Assembly (NCBI GenBank): GCA_031253705.1
Contig: JAIRVW010000342.1
Location: 1-13,414, forward strand
Direction of reading: 5' to 3'
Origin: Brucellaceae bacterium
Lineage (GTDB): Bacteria > Pseudomonadota > Alphaproteobacteria > Rhizobiales > Rhizobiaceae
Length of the DNA stretch: 13,414 nucleotides
Shown in pieces: positions 7,547 to 13,414 of the stretch. The position numbers and the translations under genes are program-made. Below the pieces are notes generated by a model. It did no database searches. It was not told where the DNA came from and saw only the letters and a program-made list of their open reading frames with translations. Numbering within the stretch: the first letter of the stretch is position 1; each line of letters opens with the position of its first letter.

Positions 7547-8471
7547 TCTCTCAACAGATGCCGCCATTGACTCATTTCTGGAAATGATGAGTGCTGAACG
7601 CGGTGCAGCAGACAATACGCTGGAATCCTATCGCCGCGATCTGGAAACAGCTGCGGAATTCATGAAAGAACGCAAAACCCGACTGGTTGCGGCCGGTTCT
7701 GCTGATATTAAAGCCTGCCTTGATGATATGAATATTCAGGGCTTCGCTTCCACTTCACAGGCACGTCGCCTCTCCTCTTTGCGCCAGTTCTTCCGCTTTC
7801 TGTATACTGAGGGTATGCGCAGCGATGATCCGACGGGTATCATTGATGCACCAAAGAAAAATCAGGCGCTGCCGAAAATTATGAGCGAAGACACCGTCTC
7901 AAAACTTCTGGCACAGGCTGAAACGGAAGCGCAGCCTCAGGAGGACATGAGCGGCTACTTTAACGCCGTGCGGCTGCATACGCTGCTGGAACTGCTCTAT
8001 GCCACCGGTATGCGTGTCAGCGAGCTTGTCGGCCTGCCGGAAAAAACGATCCGCAGCAATCAGCGTTTCCTGCTGGTGCGCGGTAAAGGCGCCAAAGAAC
8101 GCATGGTGCCGCTCTCGGTCAAAGCGCAGAATGTCTTACAGCTTTATGTGGGTTTGCGTGACAGAGTGCCCGAATGGCAGGATAATCCGTGGCTGTTTCC
8201 TGCCCGCTCTGAAAACGGTTATCTGGCTCGGCAGGTCTTTGCCCGTGATCTGAAAGCACTGGCAGCGCGTGCCGGAATTGCCGCGGCGGCAGTGTCGCCC
8301 CATGTGCTGCGTCACGCCTTTGCCAGCCATCTTTTGCAAAATGGTGCGGATTTACGTGCAGTTCAGCAATTATTAGGGCATTCGGACATTTCTACGACAC
8401 AAATTTATACCCATGTGCTGGAAGAAAGACTTCATCAACTGGTTGCAACGCATCATCCGCTTGCCGATTGA
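7536..8471 (+). CDS. xerD: Tyrosine recombinase XerD
   Basis: Cytoplasmic site-specific recombinase that, with XerC, resolves chromosome dimers at dif under FtsK control. 311 residues, close to the usual ~300. An N-terminal SAM-like core-binding domain (about 8-92, starting [13 protein letters not shown]) is followed by the catalytic domain. The catalytic residues all appear in order: Arg160 (ATGMRVSEL), Lys184 (VRGKGAKER), His256 and Arg259 (HVLRH), His282 (LGHSD) and the nucleophile Tyr291 (TQIYTHV). The XerD call over XerC rests on overall similarity and on the neighbouring accA, an arrangement I recall from Rhizobiales; a phage integrase is unlikely because there is no att site or phage context. 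Confidence 0.9.
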   Translation: MQNNLSTDAAIDSFLEMMSAERGAADNTLESYRRDLETAAEFMKERKTRLVAAGSADIKACLDDMNIQGFASTSQARRLSSLRQFFRFLYTEGMRSDDPTGIIDAPKKNQALPKIMSEDTVSKLLAQAETEAQPQEDMSGYFNAVRLHTLLELLYATGMRVSELVGLPEKTIRSNQRFLLVRGKGAKERMVPLSVKAQNVLQLYVGLRDRVPEWQDNPWLFPARSENGYLARQVFARDLKALAARAGIAAAAVSPHVLRHAFASHLLQNGADLRAVQQLLGHSDISTTQIYTHVLEERLHQLVATHHPLAD

Positions 8472-8504
8472 CGCTATGAAGTTTAAGAGAAACATATTCG
8501 GCAG

Positions 8505-8530
8505 ATAGATTTTTCTGTCAGACAATCTAT
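8505..8530. promoter_or_regulatory. Inverted repeat overlapping a possible -10 box upstream of accA
   Basis: ATAGATT (8505-8511) and AATCTAT (8524-8530) flank an inner TCTG-T-CAGA. The right arm overlaps CTATAT (8527-8532), which matches the -10 consensus I recall for rhizobial housekeeping promoters (CTTGAC-N17-CTATAT). No convincing -35 is present at the right distance. A second inverted repeat, AAACCGTC/GACGGTTT (8543-8550/8569-8576), lies between it and the start codon. Operator or leader hairpin are both possible; this is a candidate only. Confidence 0.35.
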
Positions 8531-8605
8531 ATAGGACAGATGAAACCGTCTTACAGACCTTCAAGGCTGACGGTTTAAGTCTCCGGAGCGTAATAGTCAG
8601 GTCAT

Positions 8606-9559
8606 ATGTATAATTACCTTGATTTCGAAAAACCCGTCGCAGATCTCGATGGTCAGATTCTTGAACTGAAAAAACTGGCGCAGGAAAGCGGCAGCGTCGA
8701 GATGAGTGATGAGATACGGCGGCTTGAAAAGCGCTCTAGCGATGCGCTGAAAGATATTTACCGCAAACTCACCCCTTGGCAGAAAGTGGCGATCGCCCGT
8801 CATCCGGATCGTCCGCATTGTCTGGATTATGTGAACCGCCTGTTCACAGAATTCACACCGCTGGCCGGTGATCGTAACTTTGCCGAAGATCAGGCCATTC
8901 AGGCCGGTTTTGCGCGCTTTAACGGTCAGCCTGTTGCTATTCTCGGTCAGGAAAAAGGCAACGACACCAAAACCCGTCTGAAGCATAATTTCGGTTCCCC
9001 GCGTCCGGAAGGCTATCGTAAAGCCATCCGTATCATGGAACTGGCTGATCGTTTCAAGCTGCCGGTTATCACCTTTGTTGATACAGCCGGTGCTTATCCG
9101 GGTGTCAGCGCTGAAGAACGCGGTCAGGCGGAAGCCATCGCCCGTTCGCTGGAAATCAGCCTGAAGCTGCGTGTGCCTGTCATCACCATCATTATCGGTG
9201 AAGGCGGCTCCGGCGGTGCGATTGCTATCGCTGTCGCCAATCGCGTTTATATGCTCGAACATGCAATCTATTCGGTGATCTCACCGGAAGGTGCAGCTTC
9301 CATTTTGTGGCGTGATTCGACCCGAGCGAAAGATGCGGCCACCAATATGCGTATCACAGCGCAGGATCTGCATGAGCTGAAAATCATCGATAATATTATT
9401 GCAGAACCGCTCGGCGGTGCGCATCGCGGTAAAAACGCGATTATTGATGCGACCGGCGAAGTGATTGCAGCAGCGCTGAAATCTCTCGAAGGCATTGACG
9501 GCGAAACCCTGAAACAGGAACGCCGTCAGAAATATCTGGCAATGGGTCGCAATCTCTGA
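8606..9559 (+). CDS. accA: Acetyl-CoA carboxylase carboxyltransferase subunit alpha
   Basis: Alpha subunit of the AccA-AccD carboxyltransferase, which moves the carboxyl group from carboxybiotin to acetyl-CoA to give malonyl-CoA, the first committed step of fatty acid synthesis. 317 residues, the normal bacterial length. It starts with the family's MYNYLDFEKPVADLDGQI and contains ARHPDRPHCLDYV, GDRNFAEDQA, the KGNDTK loop, VDTAGAYPG and the crotonase-fold oxyanion region GEGGSGGA (198-205), followed by SPEGAASILWRD. The ATG at 8606 has GTCAGG just upstream. It is 134 bases after xerD in the same direction and may have its own promoter. accD is not in the window. Confidence 0.97.
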   Translation: MYNYLDFEKPVADLDGQILELKKLAQESGSVEMSDEIRRLEKRSSDALKDIYRKLTPWQKVAIARHPDRPHCLDYVNRLFTEFTPLAGDRNFAEDQAIQAGFARFNGQPVAILGQEKGNDTKTRLKHNFGSPRPEGYRKAIRIMELADRFKLPVITFVDTAGAYPGVSAEERGQAEAIARSLEISLKLRVPVITIIIGEGGSGGAIAIAVANRVYMLEHAIYSVISPEGAASILWRDSTRAKDAATNMRITAQDLHELKIIDNIIAEPLGGAHRGKNAIIDATGEVIAAALKSLEGIDGETLKQERRQKYLAMGRNL

Positions 9560-9588
9560 CCGGGATCAGATTTGTTGCTCACATCTCA

Positions 9589-9620
9589 GGCCGCGCTCTC
9601 AGCGCGGCCTTTATGTTTTT
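9589..9620 (+). terminator. Rho-independent terminator after accA
   Basis: GGCCGCGCT (9589-9597) pairs perfectly with AGCGCGGCC (9601-9609) around CTC, followed by TTTATGTTTTT. It begins 30 bases after the accA stop. Confidence 0.88.
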
Positions 9621-9769
9621 AAAAGCATTTCCAGCAAAAGTGCGCAGCGCCTTCGCGGGAAAATCAGTTCGCCGGACTGATTTCTTTTCCCGCTACGATG
9701 TGTCGAACAATGCGTAACACAAAGAGATAGAGCATTTTCAGCAATTCAGTCGTCACAGGGCTGCTCTAA
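9621..9769. repeat. Composite intergenic palindromic element, copy B
   Basis: The right module (9728-9768) has ends TAGAGCA and TGCTCTA and is 41 bases, the same plan as the modules at 5010-5051 and 11478-11519. The left part begins AAAAGCATTTCCAGC, a degenerate form of the TAGAGCATTTC edge seen at 11413. Between them lies a 39-base hairpin (9655-9693): GCGGGAAAA pairs with TTTTCCCGC, and inside it TCAGT pairs with ACTGA. The segment AACACAAAGAGATAGAGC is of a type I recall as frequent in Brucella and rhizobial intergenic regions. Boundaries are approximate. Confidence 0.72.
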
Positions 9770-9946
9770 AACGGATAGGCAAAACCGGTCATTTGCTGTA
9801 AATATCGCGCAGTGTTAAGTTACTAACACTTTATCAATCATACTGACCGATACTACGGGACAAACTGATTACCGCTGAAAATTTGCCTTTTTGCTATTTC
9901 AGGATATTTTTGTTCCAACTCTTGCGTAATATTGCCGGTGACCCCA
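9770..9946 (+). promoter_or_regulatory. Upstream region of the L,D-transpeptidase gene with an inverted repeat
   Basis: Together with copy B and the accA terminator this is the longest gene-free stretch here (9560-9946). It has an inverted repeat AGTGTTA (9811-9817) / TAACACT (9824-9830) with a 6-base spacer, which could be a regulator site or a small hairpin. A weak promoter-like pair, TTGCCT (9883-9888) and TATTTT (9905-9910) with a 16-base spacer, lies about 35-40 bases before the ATG. No small ORF, riboswitch or tRNA was seen. The promoter call is tentative. Confidence 0.3.
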
Positions 9947-11179
9947 ATGAAACTGAGAACTGCAATTTTTGCTTCACTGATCGCAACCGTCGCTCTCGCC
10001 GGTTGTCAGGGCTCTGTCTTTGACGGCGTCGGCGCAAAAGCTGAACGCGAATTGCCTTCCAAAGTTCTGGCTAAAATCAAAGCCAAAGGGATGAATAAGA
10101 ATTCTCCGGTGATGGCGCGCATTTTCAAAGAAGAGGGCGTGCTGGAAGTCTGGAAGCAGAAGACCAATGGTCGTTATGACATGGTCGCATCCTATGAAAT
10201 CTGCAAATGGTCAGGCAAACTCGGTCCTAAATATGTAGAGGGTGACCGTCAGGCACCGGAAGGTTTTTACTCTGTTTCTGCTGCGCAGATGAACCCGAAT
10301 TCGCAATATTATCTGTCATTCAATCTCGGCTTCCCGAATGCCTATGACCGCGCTAACGGTCGCAGCGGTCAGCATCTGATGGTGCATGGCGCCTGCTCTT
10401 CTGCCGGTTGCTATTCAATGACTGATGAAAGCATGTCGGAAATCTATGCTTTCGGCCGTGATGCCTTTAAGGGCGGTCAGCGTGATTTTCAGGTTCAGGC
10501 TTTCCCGTTCCGTATGACCGCAGCCAATATGGCGCGTTATAAGAGCGACCCGAATTATCAGTTCTGGGCAATGCTGAAAGAAGGCTACGACCAGTTTGAA
10601 ATTACCAAAGTGCCGCCGAAAGTTGATGTTTGCGGCAAGCGCTATGTCTTTAACCAGAATTTCCCGGGTCAGCAGGGTATTTCGGCATCTGCTGCCTGCC
10701 CGCCAATGTCGCAGCCGGATTCCATCCAGTCCGCCTATTCCAGCTATCAGAAAACCTATGATGCAGCCTTTTCGAGCGCATTGATCAAATCAACGCAGAA
10801 GCAGCCTGCGCCATCGATCATGGGCGTTCAGGAAGCTAAGCTGGTGTCTGACTGGAGCGCACGTCGTGCACGCGGTGAGAAAGTATCGCGCACCCCGCCA
10901 TCTTTGAGCCCTGCATCGACGGAAACACCGGGTGCACCGGATACACAAGCACCGACTGCTATCGCGCAGACACCTGCATCAGCACCGGCAGCGACCACAG
11001 TTGCAGAAAATGCACCGATTGCCGCACAGCCGGTACTTGATCAGAATGCAACCGCATCTGTTCCTGTACCAAATGTAAATCCGGCAGCAGCTGCCGCTGT
11101 TACACCTCAGGTAACACCGGATATGCCTGCAGCAGCGGCAGAGAAAAAATCCCTCTGGAACAGAATGACCGGTCAATAA
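9947..11179 (+). CDS. Lipoprotein with YafK-type L,D-transpeptidase (YkuD) domain
   Basis: 410 residues. Starting at the ATG at 9947 (not the in-frame TTG at 9932) gives a lipoprotein signal with lipobox LAGC, lipidated Cys20. A YkuD-fold catalytic domain follows: ARIFKEEGVLEVWK (about 60-75), YEICKWSGKLGPK, GDRQAPEGFY, LSFNLGFPNAYDR, then the active-site motif MVHGACSSAGCYSM with His147 and nucleophile Cys155 (a second Cys is at 150). This pattern matches E. coli YafK (DpaA), reported to cut the Lpp-peptidoglycan link, rather than classical ErfK/YbiS enzymes. In Brucella, L,D-transpeptidases of this fold attach outer-membrane proteins to peptidoglycan, so crosslinking and cleavage are both possible here. 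From about residue 305 on there is a low-complexity Ala/Pro/Thr-rich tail, probably disordered and reaching into the periplasm. The TAA overlaps the next start codon by one base. Confidence 0.88.
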   Translation: MKLRTAIFASLIATVALAGCQGSVFDGVGAKAERELPSKVLAKIKAKGMNKNSPVMARIFKEEGVLEVWKQKTNGRYDMVASYEICKWSGKLGPKYVEGDRQAPEGFYSVSAAQMNPNSQYYLSFNLGFPNAYDRANGRSGQHLMVHGACSSAGCYSMTDESMSEIYAFGRDAFKGGQRDFQVQAFPFRMTAANMARYKSDPNYQFWAMLKEGYDQFEITKVPPKVDVCGKRYVFNQNFPGQQGISASAACPPMSQPDSIQSAYSSYQKTYDAAFSSALIKSTQKQPAPSIMGVQEAKLVSDWSARRARGEKVSRTPPSLSPASTETPGAPDTQAPTAIAQTPASAPAATTVAENAPIAAQPVLDQNATASVPVPNVNPAAAAAVTPQVTPDMPAAAAEKKSLWNRMTGQ

Positions 11180-11415
11180 TGACCAGTTCTGAAACGGTTA
11201 TTTTCTATGATTTTAAGGGGCTTCAATGCCCCTTACCTGTTTTGAAAACCCGCAAAAAACTTGAAAATCTATCTGCCGGTGACCGGATCAGGATTGAAAC
11301 AACTGATCCGCTCTCCCCGCTTGATATTGCCCATTTCTGCCAGTCAGAAGGACACACCCTGCTGGAACAGCAGAATGAGGGTCGGATTTTTCATTTTCTG
11401 ATAGAAAAAGGCTAG
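11179..11415 (+). CDS. TusA/SirA-family sulfur carrier-like protein
   Basis: 78 residues, the normal size of the TusA fold. Near the N-terminus it has the family signature FKGLQCPLPVLKTRKKL with the CPxP motif and putative persulfide-carrying Cys17. Family members move sulfur for tRNA 2-thiolation, molybdenum cofactor or other pathways; this copy's partner is unknown, so I do not assign tusA itself. It starts with the overlap TAATG shared with the preceding gene's stop, so translation is probably coupled to the L,D-transpeptidase lipoprotein. That is an odd pairing of a cytoplasmic sulfur carrier with an envelope enzyme. Its TAG stop (11413-11415) is the first three bases of a repeat element. 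Confidence 0.88.
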   Translation: MTSSETVIFYDFKGLQCPLPVLKTRKKLENLSAGDRIRIETTDPLSPLDIAHFCQSEGHTLLEQQNEGRIFHFLIEKG

Positions 11416-11520
11416 AGCATTTCACAGTCAAGTTGGATCAACTTAACGCCCGTGATAATGCGACCAAATAAAAAATCTAGAGCGAGCACTATGATCCAAT
11501 CTGGACGTAAACCGCTCTAA
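11413..11520. repeat. Two-module intergenic palindromic element, copy C
   Basis: The left module starts TAGAGCATTTCACAG (11413) and contains AAGTTG-GAT-CAACTT (11430-11444). The right module has TAGAGCG (11478-11484) and CGCTCTA (11513-11519), a 42-base unit like copy A. TTGGATCA (11433-11440) in the left module is the exact reverse complement of TGATCCAA (11492-11499) in the right one, so the whole element could fold as one. It fills the gap between the converging tusA-like and GTPase genes and is followed at once by GTTTTTT, which could give terminator function for the + strand. Confidence 0.78.
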
Positions 11521-11525
11521 GTTTT

Positions 11526-12707
11526 TTAGCCCTTCATGGAAAAGCCCGGAATGGCCAGAGGGTTATCCGTCAGCGCCTGTGCATCTGCGCGGTCAATACG
11601 CGGCTTACCTAAAAACGTATCAAACAGATCACGCACATAGGCCTCATCAAGGTCTTTGGTAATCAGCACCAGACGTGTCTGATATTTGCTGTCCTGCAGC
11701 TCCTGCGGCCATGCTTTCAAACGCACAGGCGGATGCAAAATCTGCTGCACGCCATGAATAACCATCGGCCGCTCGGCATCTTCTGCAACGGCAATGATGC
11801 CTTTCATGCGCAATAATTTATCGCCATGTGTTGAGCGCAACAAATCCAGAAACATCTGAATGGCGGCAAAAGGCACCGGTGCATCATGCTTCAGCGAGAA
11901 TGAGCGGATTGTTGCATCATGGTGATGGTGGTGATGATGCCCGTGGTTATGGTCGTAATCGTGGTGATGACCAGAACAGCCGGCACCATGAATTTCACAA
12001 ACATGATCATGACCATCATGAGAATGATGATCATCATAACTGTCAGCCTTCAGCCAGTTTTGCACATCAGGCGTTTTGCCTGCAGGATTATAGAGACCGC
12101 AATCAAACAAAGCCGCATAGCCGATTTCATCTGCTGTGACATCATAAATCTCTGCTGCCGGATTGAGGCTCCTGATCCGTGTTTTCAAAGCAGCCAGCTG
12201 CTCTTTATCCGCAAGATCCGATTTGGTGATAACAATGCGGTCGGCAACAGCGACCTGCTTAACGCCCTCAATATGCGCATCGAGGGTCGTCATGCCGTTC
12301 ACTGCATCCACTGCGGTGATCACACCGTCCAGCTTCAGAACCTGCATCAGCACCGGATGCCCCATCAGCGCCTGCAAGACCGGCACCGGATCAGCAAGAC
12401 CTGTTGTCTCGATCACAATGCGCTGCAGCTCATTGATTTTACCGGTCTGCACCCGTTCAATCAGATCTGCCAGCGTATCGACCAGCTCACCGCGCACGGT
12501 ACAGCACAGACAACCGTCAGCCAGCTGAATAACCCCGTCTGATGCCTGCTCAACAAGCAGATGATCAATACTCACATCACCAAATTCATTGATGATAACC
12601 GCCGTATCCTGCAAAGCAGGATCTTTCAGCAGCCGGTTGAGCAGAGTGGTTTTTCCTGCGCCCAGAAATCCCGTGAGCACAGAAACGCTGATCGGTTTGA
12701 AGGACAT
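11526..12707 (-). CDS. COG0523 (CobW/YjiA/ZNG1-like) metal-chaperone GTPase
   Basis: 393-residue cytoplasmic G3E GTPase. Motifs: Walker A TGFLGAGKTTLLN (12-24); INEFGDVSIDH (39-49); the metal-binding CxCC motif GCLCC (Cys66, 68, 69); ETTGLADP (100-107); and the guanine-specificity TKSD (161-164). Between the GTPase and C-terminal CobW_C domains is a striking loop (227-263) with 18 His and 2 Cys in 37 residues, including seven His in a row. The C-terminal domain follows (about 266-393, including KGIIAVAEDAERPMVIHG). Family members insert or deliver metals, often zinc; the His loop suggests zinc, cobalt or nickel binding. Annotation as cobalamin-synthesis CobW would be unsafe, since no cob gene is nearby. 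No zinc-uptake-regulator (Zur) site was recognised, and the gene appears to be read from the carboxypeptidase gene 10 bases upstream. Confidence 0.92.
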   Translation of the reverse strand: MSFKPISVSVLTGFLGAGKTTLLNRLLKDPALQDTAVIINEFGDVSIDHLLVEQASDGVIQLADGCLCCTVRGELVDTLADLIERVQTGKINELQRIVIETTGLADPVPVLQALMGHPVLMQVLKLDGVITAVDAVNGMTTLDAHIEGVKQVAVADRIVITKSDLADKEQLAALKTRIRSLNPAAEIYDVTADEIGYAALFDCGLYNPAGKTPDVQNWLKADSYDDHHSHDGHDHVCEIHGAGCSGHHHDYDHNHGHHHHHHHDATIRSFSLKHDAPVPFAAIQMFLDLLRSTHGDKLLRMKGIIAVAEDAERPMVIHGVQQILHPPVRLKAWPQELQDSKYQTRLVLITKDLDEAYVRDLFDTFLGKPRIDRADAQALTDNPLAIPGFSMKG

Positions 12708-12717
12708 GACAGACCTT

Positions 12718-13414
12718 TTAATTCACTGCTGTTGTCGCATTGCCGCGCATAGGCCGCTGCAATGGAATTGGCACCTGCGAAATGTGCAAGGCATTTCCGG
12801 ACTGCACATCCGGAGCCTTGGACAGCAGGCTCACAGGCACTGCAACCGGCTCGCGGGTCATTGCAGTAATATAAGGCGAATTGATTTTCAGACGACCTTC
12901 CACATCACGGCCATCCCAGCGGTCGGACATTGCCTGCTGGCTGCAAATCTGCGCGCGCAGATCAGTCACCTGATTATTGTTGCTGCCATAAGGCGCAAGG
13001 CTGGCCAATGTCGCACCGCCGCCGCCACGGGTGGCAAAACCGTTCTGCAGCAATTCAGCGGCCTGCACAGCACGGTCTTCCTGTTTGGAAGCCCCCAGCA
13101 CGATCGCCACGATTGTGCGGCCGTTGCGGGTTGCCGAACCGGCAAGGTTGAAACCGGATGCACAGACAAAACCCGTCTTCATACCATCCGCGCCGTTAAA
13201 GCGGCCGAGCAGGATATTATAGTTAGCCTGAACCTTTTTGCCGTCACCCGGATCAATCGCTTCTGTATTGAAGTAATGGGCATATTCAGGAAATTCACGA
13301 CGCAGCTGTGCGGCAAGCAGAGCCATATCACGTGCAGTCGAATAATTGTTCGGATCTGGCAGGCCATGCGGGTTGGCAAAATGTGAGCCGAACATACCGA
13401 TACGGCGTGCTTCC
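12718..13414 (-). CDS. D-alanyl-D-alanine carboxypeptidase, peptidase S11 (N-terminus cut by window edge)
   Basis: C-terminal part of a periplasmic penicillin-binding protein of the DacA/DacC/DacF type, which removes the terminal D-Ala from peptidoglycan pentapeptides. About 231 residues are visible; the frame stays open to the right edge (…EARRIGMFGSHFANPHGLPD), so the Met at 13395 is internal. The third active-site motif is present as DGMKTGFV, followed by ASGFNLAGSA. The SxxK and SxN motifs and the signal peptide would lie outside the window. The part beyond the catalytic domain (from about ATRGGGGATLASLAPYG on) is Gly/Asn/Pro-rich and ends RPMRGNATTAVN, without an obvious amphipathic membrane-anchor helix like that of E. 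coli PBP5. It precedes the GTPase gene by 10 bases in the same direction, hence a likely operon. Which Dac paralogue it is cannot be decided. Confidence 0.92.
   Translation of the reverse strand, partial: EARRIGMFGSHFANPHGLPDPNNYSTARDMALLAAQLRREFPEYAHYFNTEAIDPGDGKKVQANYNILLGRFNGADGMKTGFVCASGFNLAGSATRNGRTIVAIVLGASKQEDRAVQAAELLQNGFATRGGGGATLASLAPYGSNNNQVTDLRAQICSQQAMSDRWDGRDVEGRLKINSPYITAMTREPVAVPVSLLSKAPDVQSGNALHISQVPIPLQRPMRGNATTAVN

Noticed and set aside
7536..8471. Tyrosine recombinase as the integrase of a mobile island
   Set aside because: Housekeeping neighbours on both sides, no tRNA or att repeats, no phage or plasmid genes; fits chromosomal XerD.
9932..9946. TTG at 9932 as the start of the L,D-transpeptidase lipoprotein
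   Set aside because: The ATG at 9947 gives a canonical lipoprotein signal with the LAGC lipobox at residue 20; the longer form adds five residues ahead of the charged n-region.
11919..12027. CAT/GTG-rich trinucleotide-like run in the GTPase gene as a microsatellite or non-coding repeat
   Set aside because: The run encodes the His-rich loop in frame, a feature seen in many COG0523 proteins.
12589..13386. Open frame on the + strand across the GTPase start and carboxypeptidase gene (265 codons)
   Set aside because: It is antisense to two clear genes, and its product resembles no known family.

Overview
This window looks like core chromosome of an alphaproteobacterium in the Hyphomicrobiales, most likely family Brucellaceae (Brucella, Ochrobactrum, Pseudochrobactrum or a close relative). 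This rests on recalled protein similarity: the SucA, SucB and LpdA sequences read very close to Brucella proteins. Short intergenic palindromes with TAGAGC...GCTCTA ends, typical of Rhizobiales genomes, also occur three times. No database search was possible, so the genus is an inference. I see no insertion sequence, phage gene, CRISPR array, toxin-antitoxin pair, tRNA or rRNA.

Layout. Bases 1-4256 (+ strand) hold the end of the 2-oxoglutarate dehydrogenase operon: sucA (E1, missing its N-terminus at the left edge) and sucB (E2), followed by two tandem terminator hairpins. A LysE/RhtB-type exporter (4353-5012), a repeat element and a small secreted protein of unknown function (5145-5681) come next. 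Then comes lpdA (E3, 5753-7159), so all three subunits of the complex are encoded within about 7 kb. After the lpdA terminator, a 75-residue single-pass membrane protein overlaps xerD by 11 bases, and accA follows (8606-9559) with its own terminator. A 387-base gene-free stretch carries a composite repeat. A lipoprotein with a YafK-type L,D-transpeptidase domain (9947-11179) then overlaps a TusA-like protein (11179-11415) by one base. A third repeat fills the convergent junction. On the minus strand, a D-alanyl-D-alanine carboxypeptidase (cut by the right edge) and a COG0523/CobW-type GTPase form an operon with a 10-base gap.

How they fit together. SucA, SucB and LpdA carry out oxidative decarboxylation of 2-oxoglutarate to succinyl-CoA, and LpdA may also serve other 2-oxo acid dehydrogenases. 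AccA starts fatty acid synthesis and XerD resolves chromosome dimers. The right third is cell-envelope related: the carboxypeptidase trims pentapeptides to tetrapeptides, the kind of stem peptide that YkuD-fold enzymes act on.

Novelty. I found no convincing new multi-gene system. The points most worth a second look are non-coding: a dispersed palindrome family that supplies the stop codon of two different genes, a hairpin without a T tract between sucA and sucB, and inverted repeats upstream of accA and of the L,D-transpeptidase gene. Two unassigned small proteins and a very His-rich loop in the GTPase are the main protein-level curiosities.
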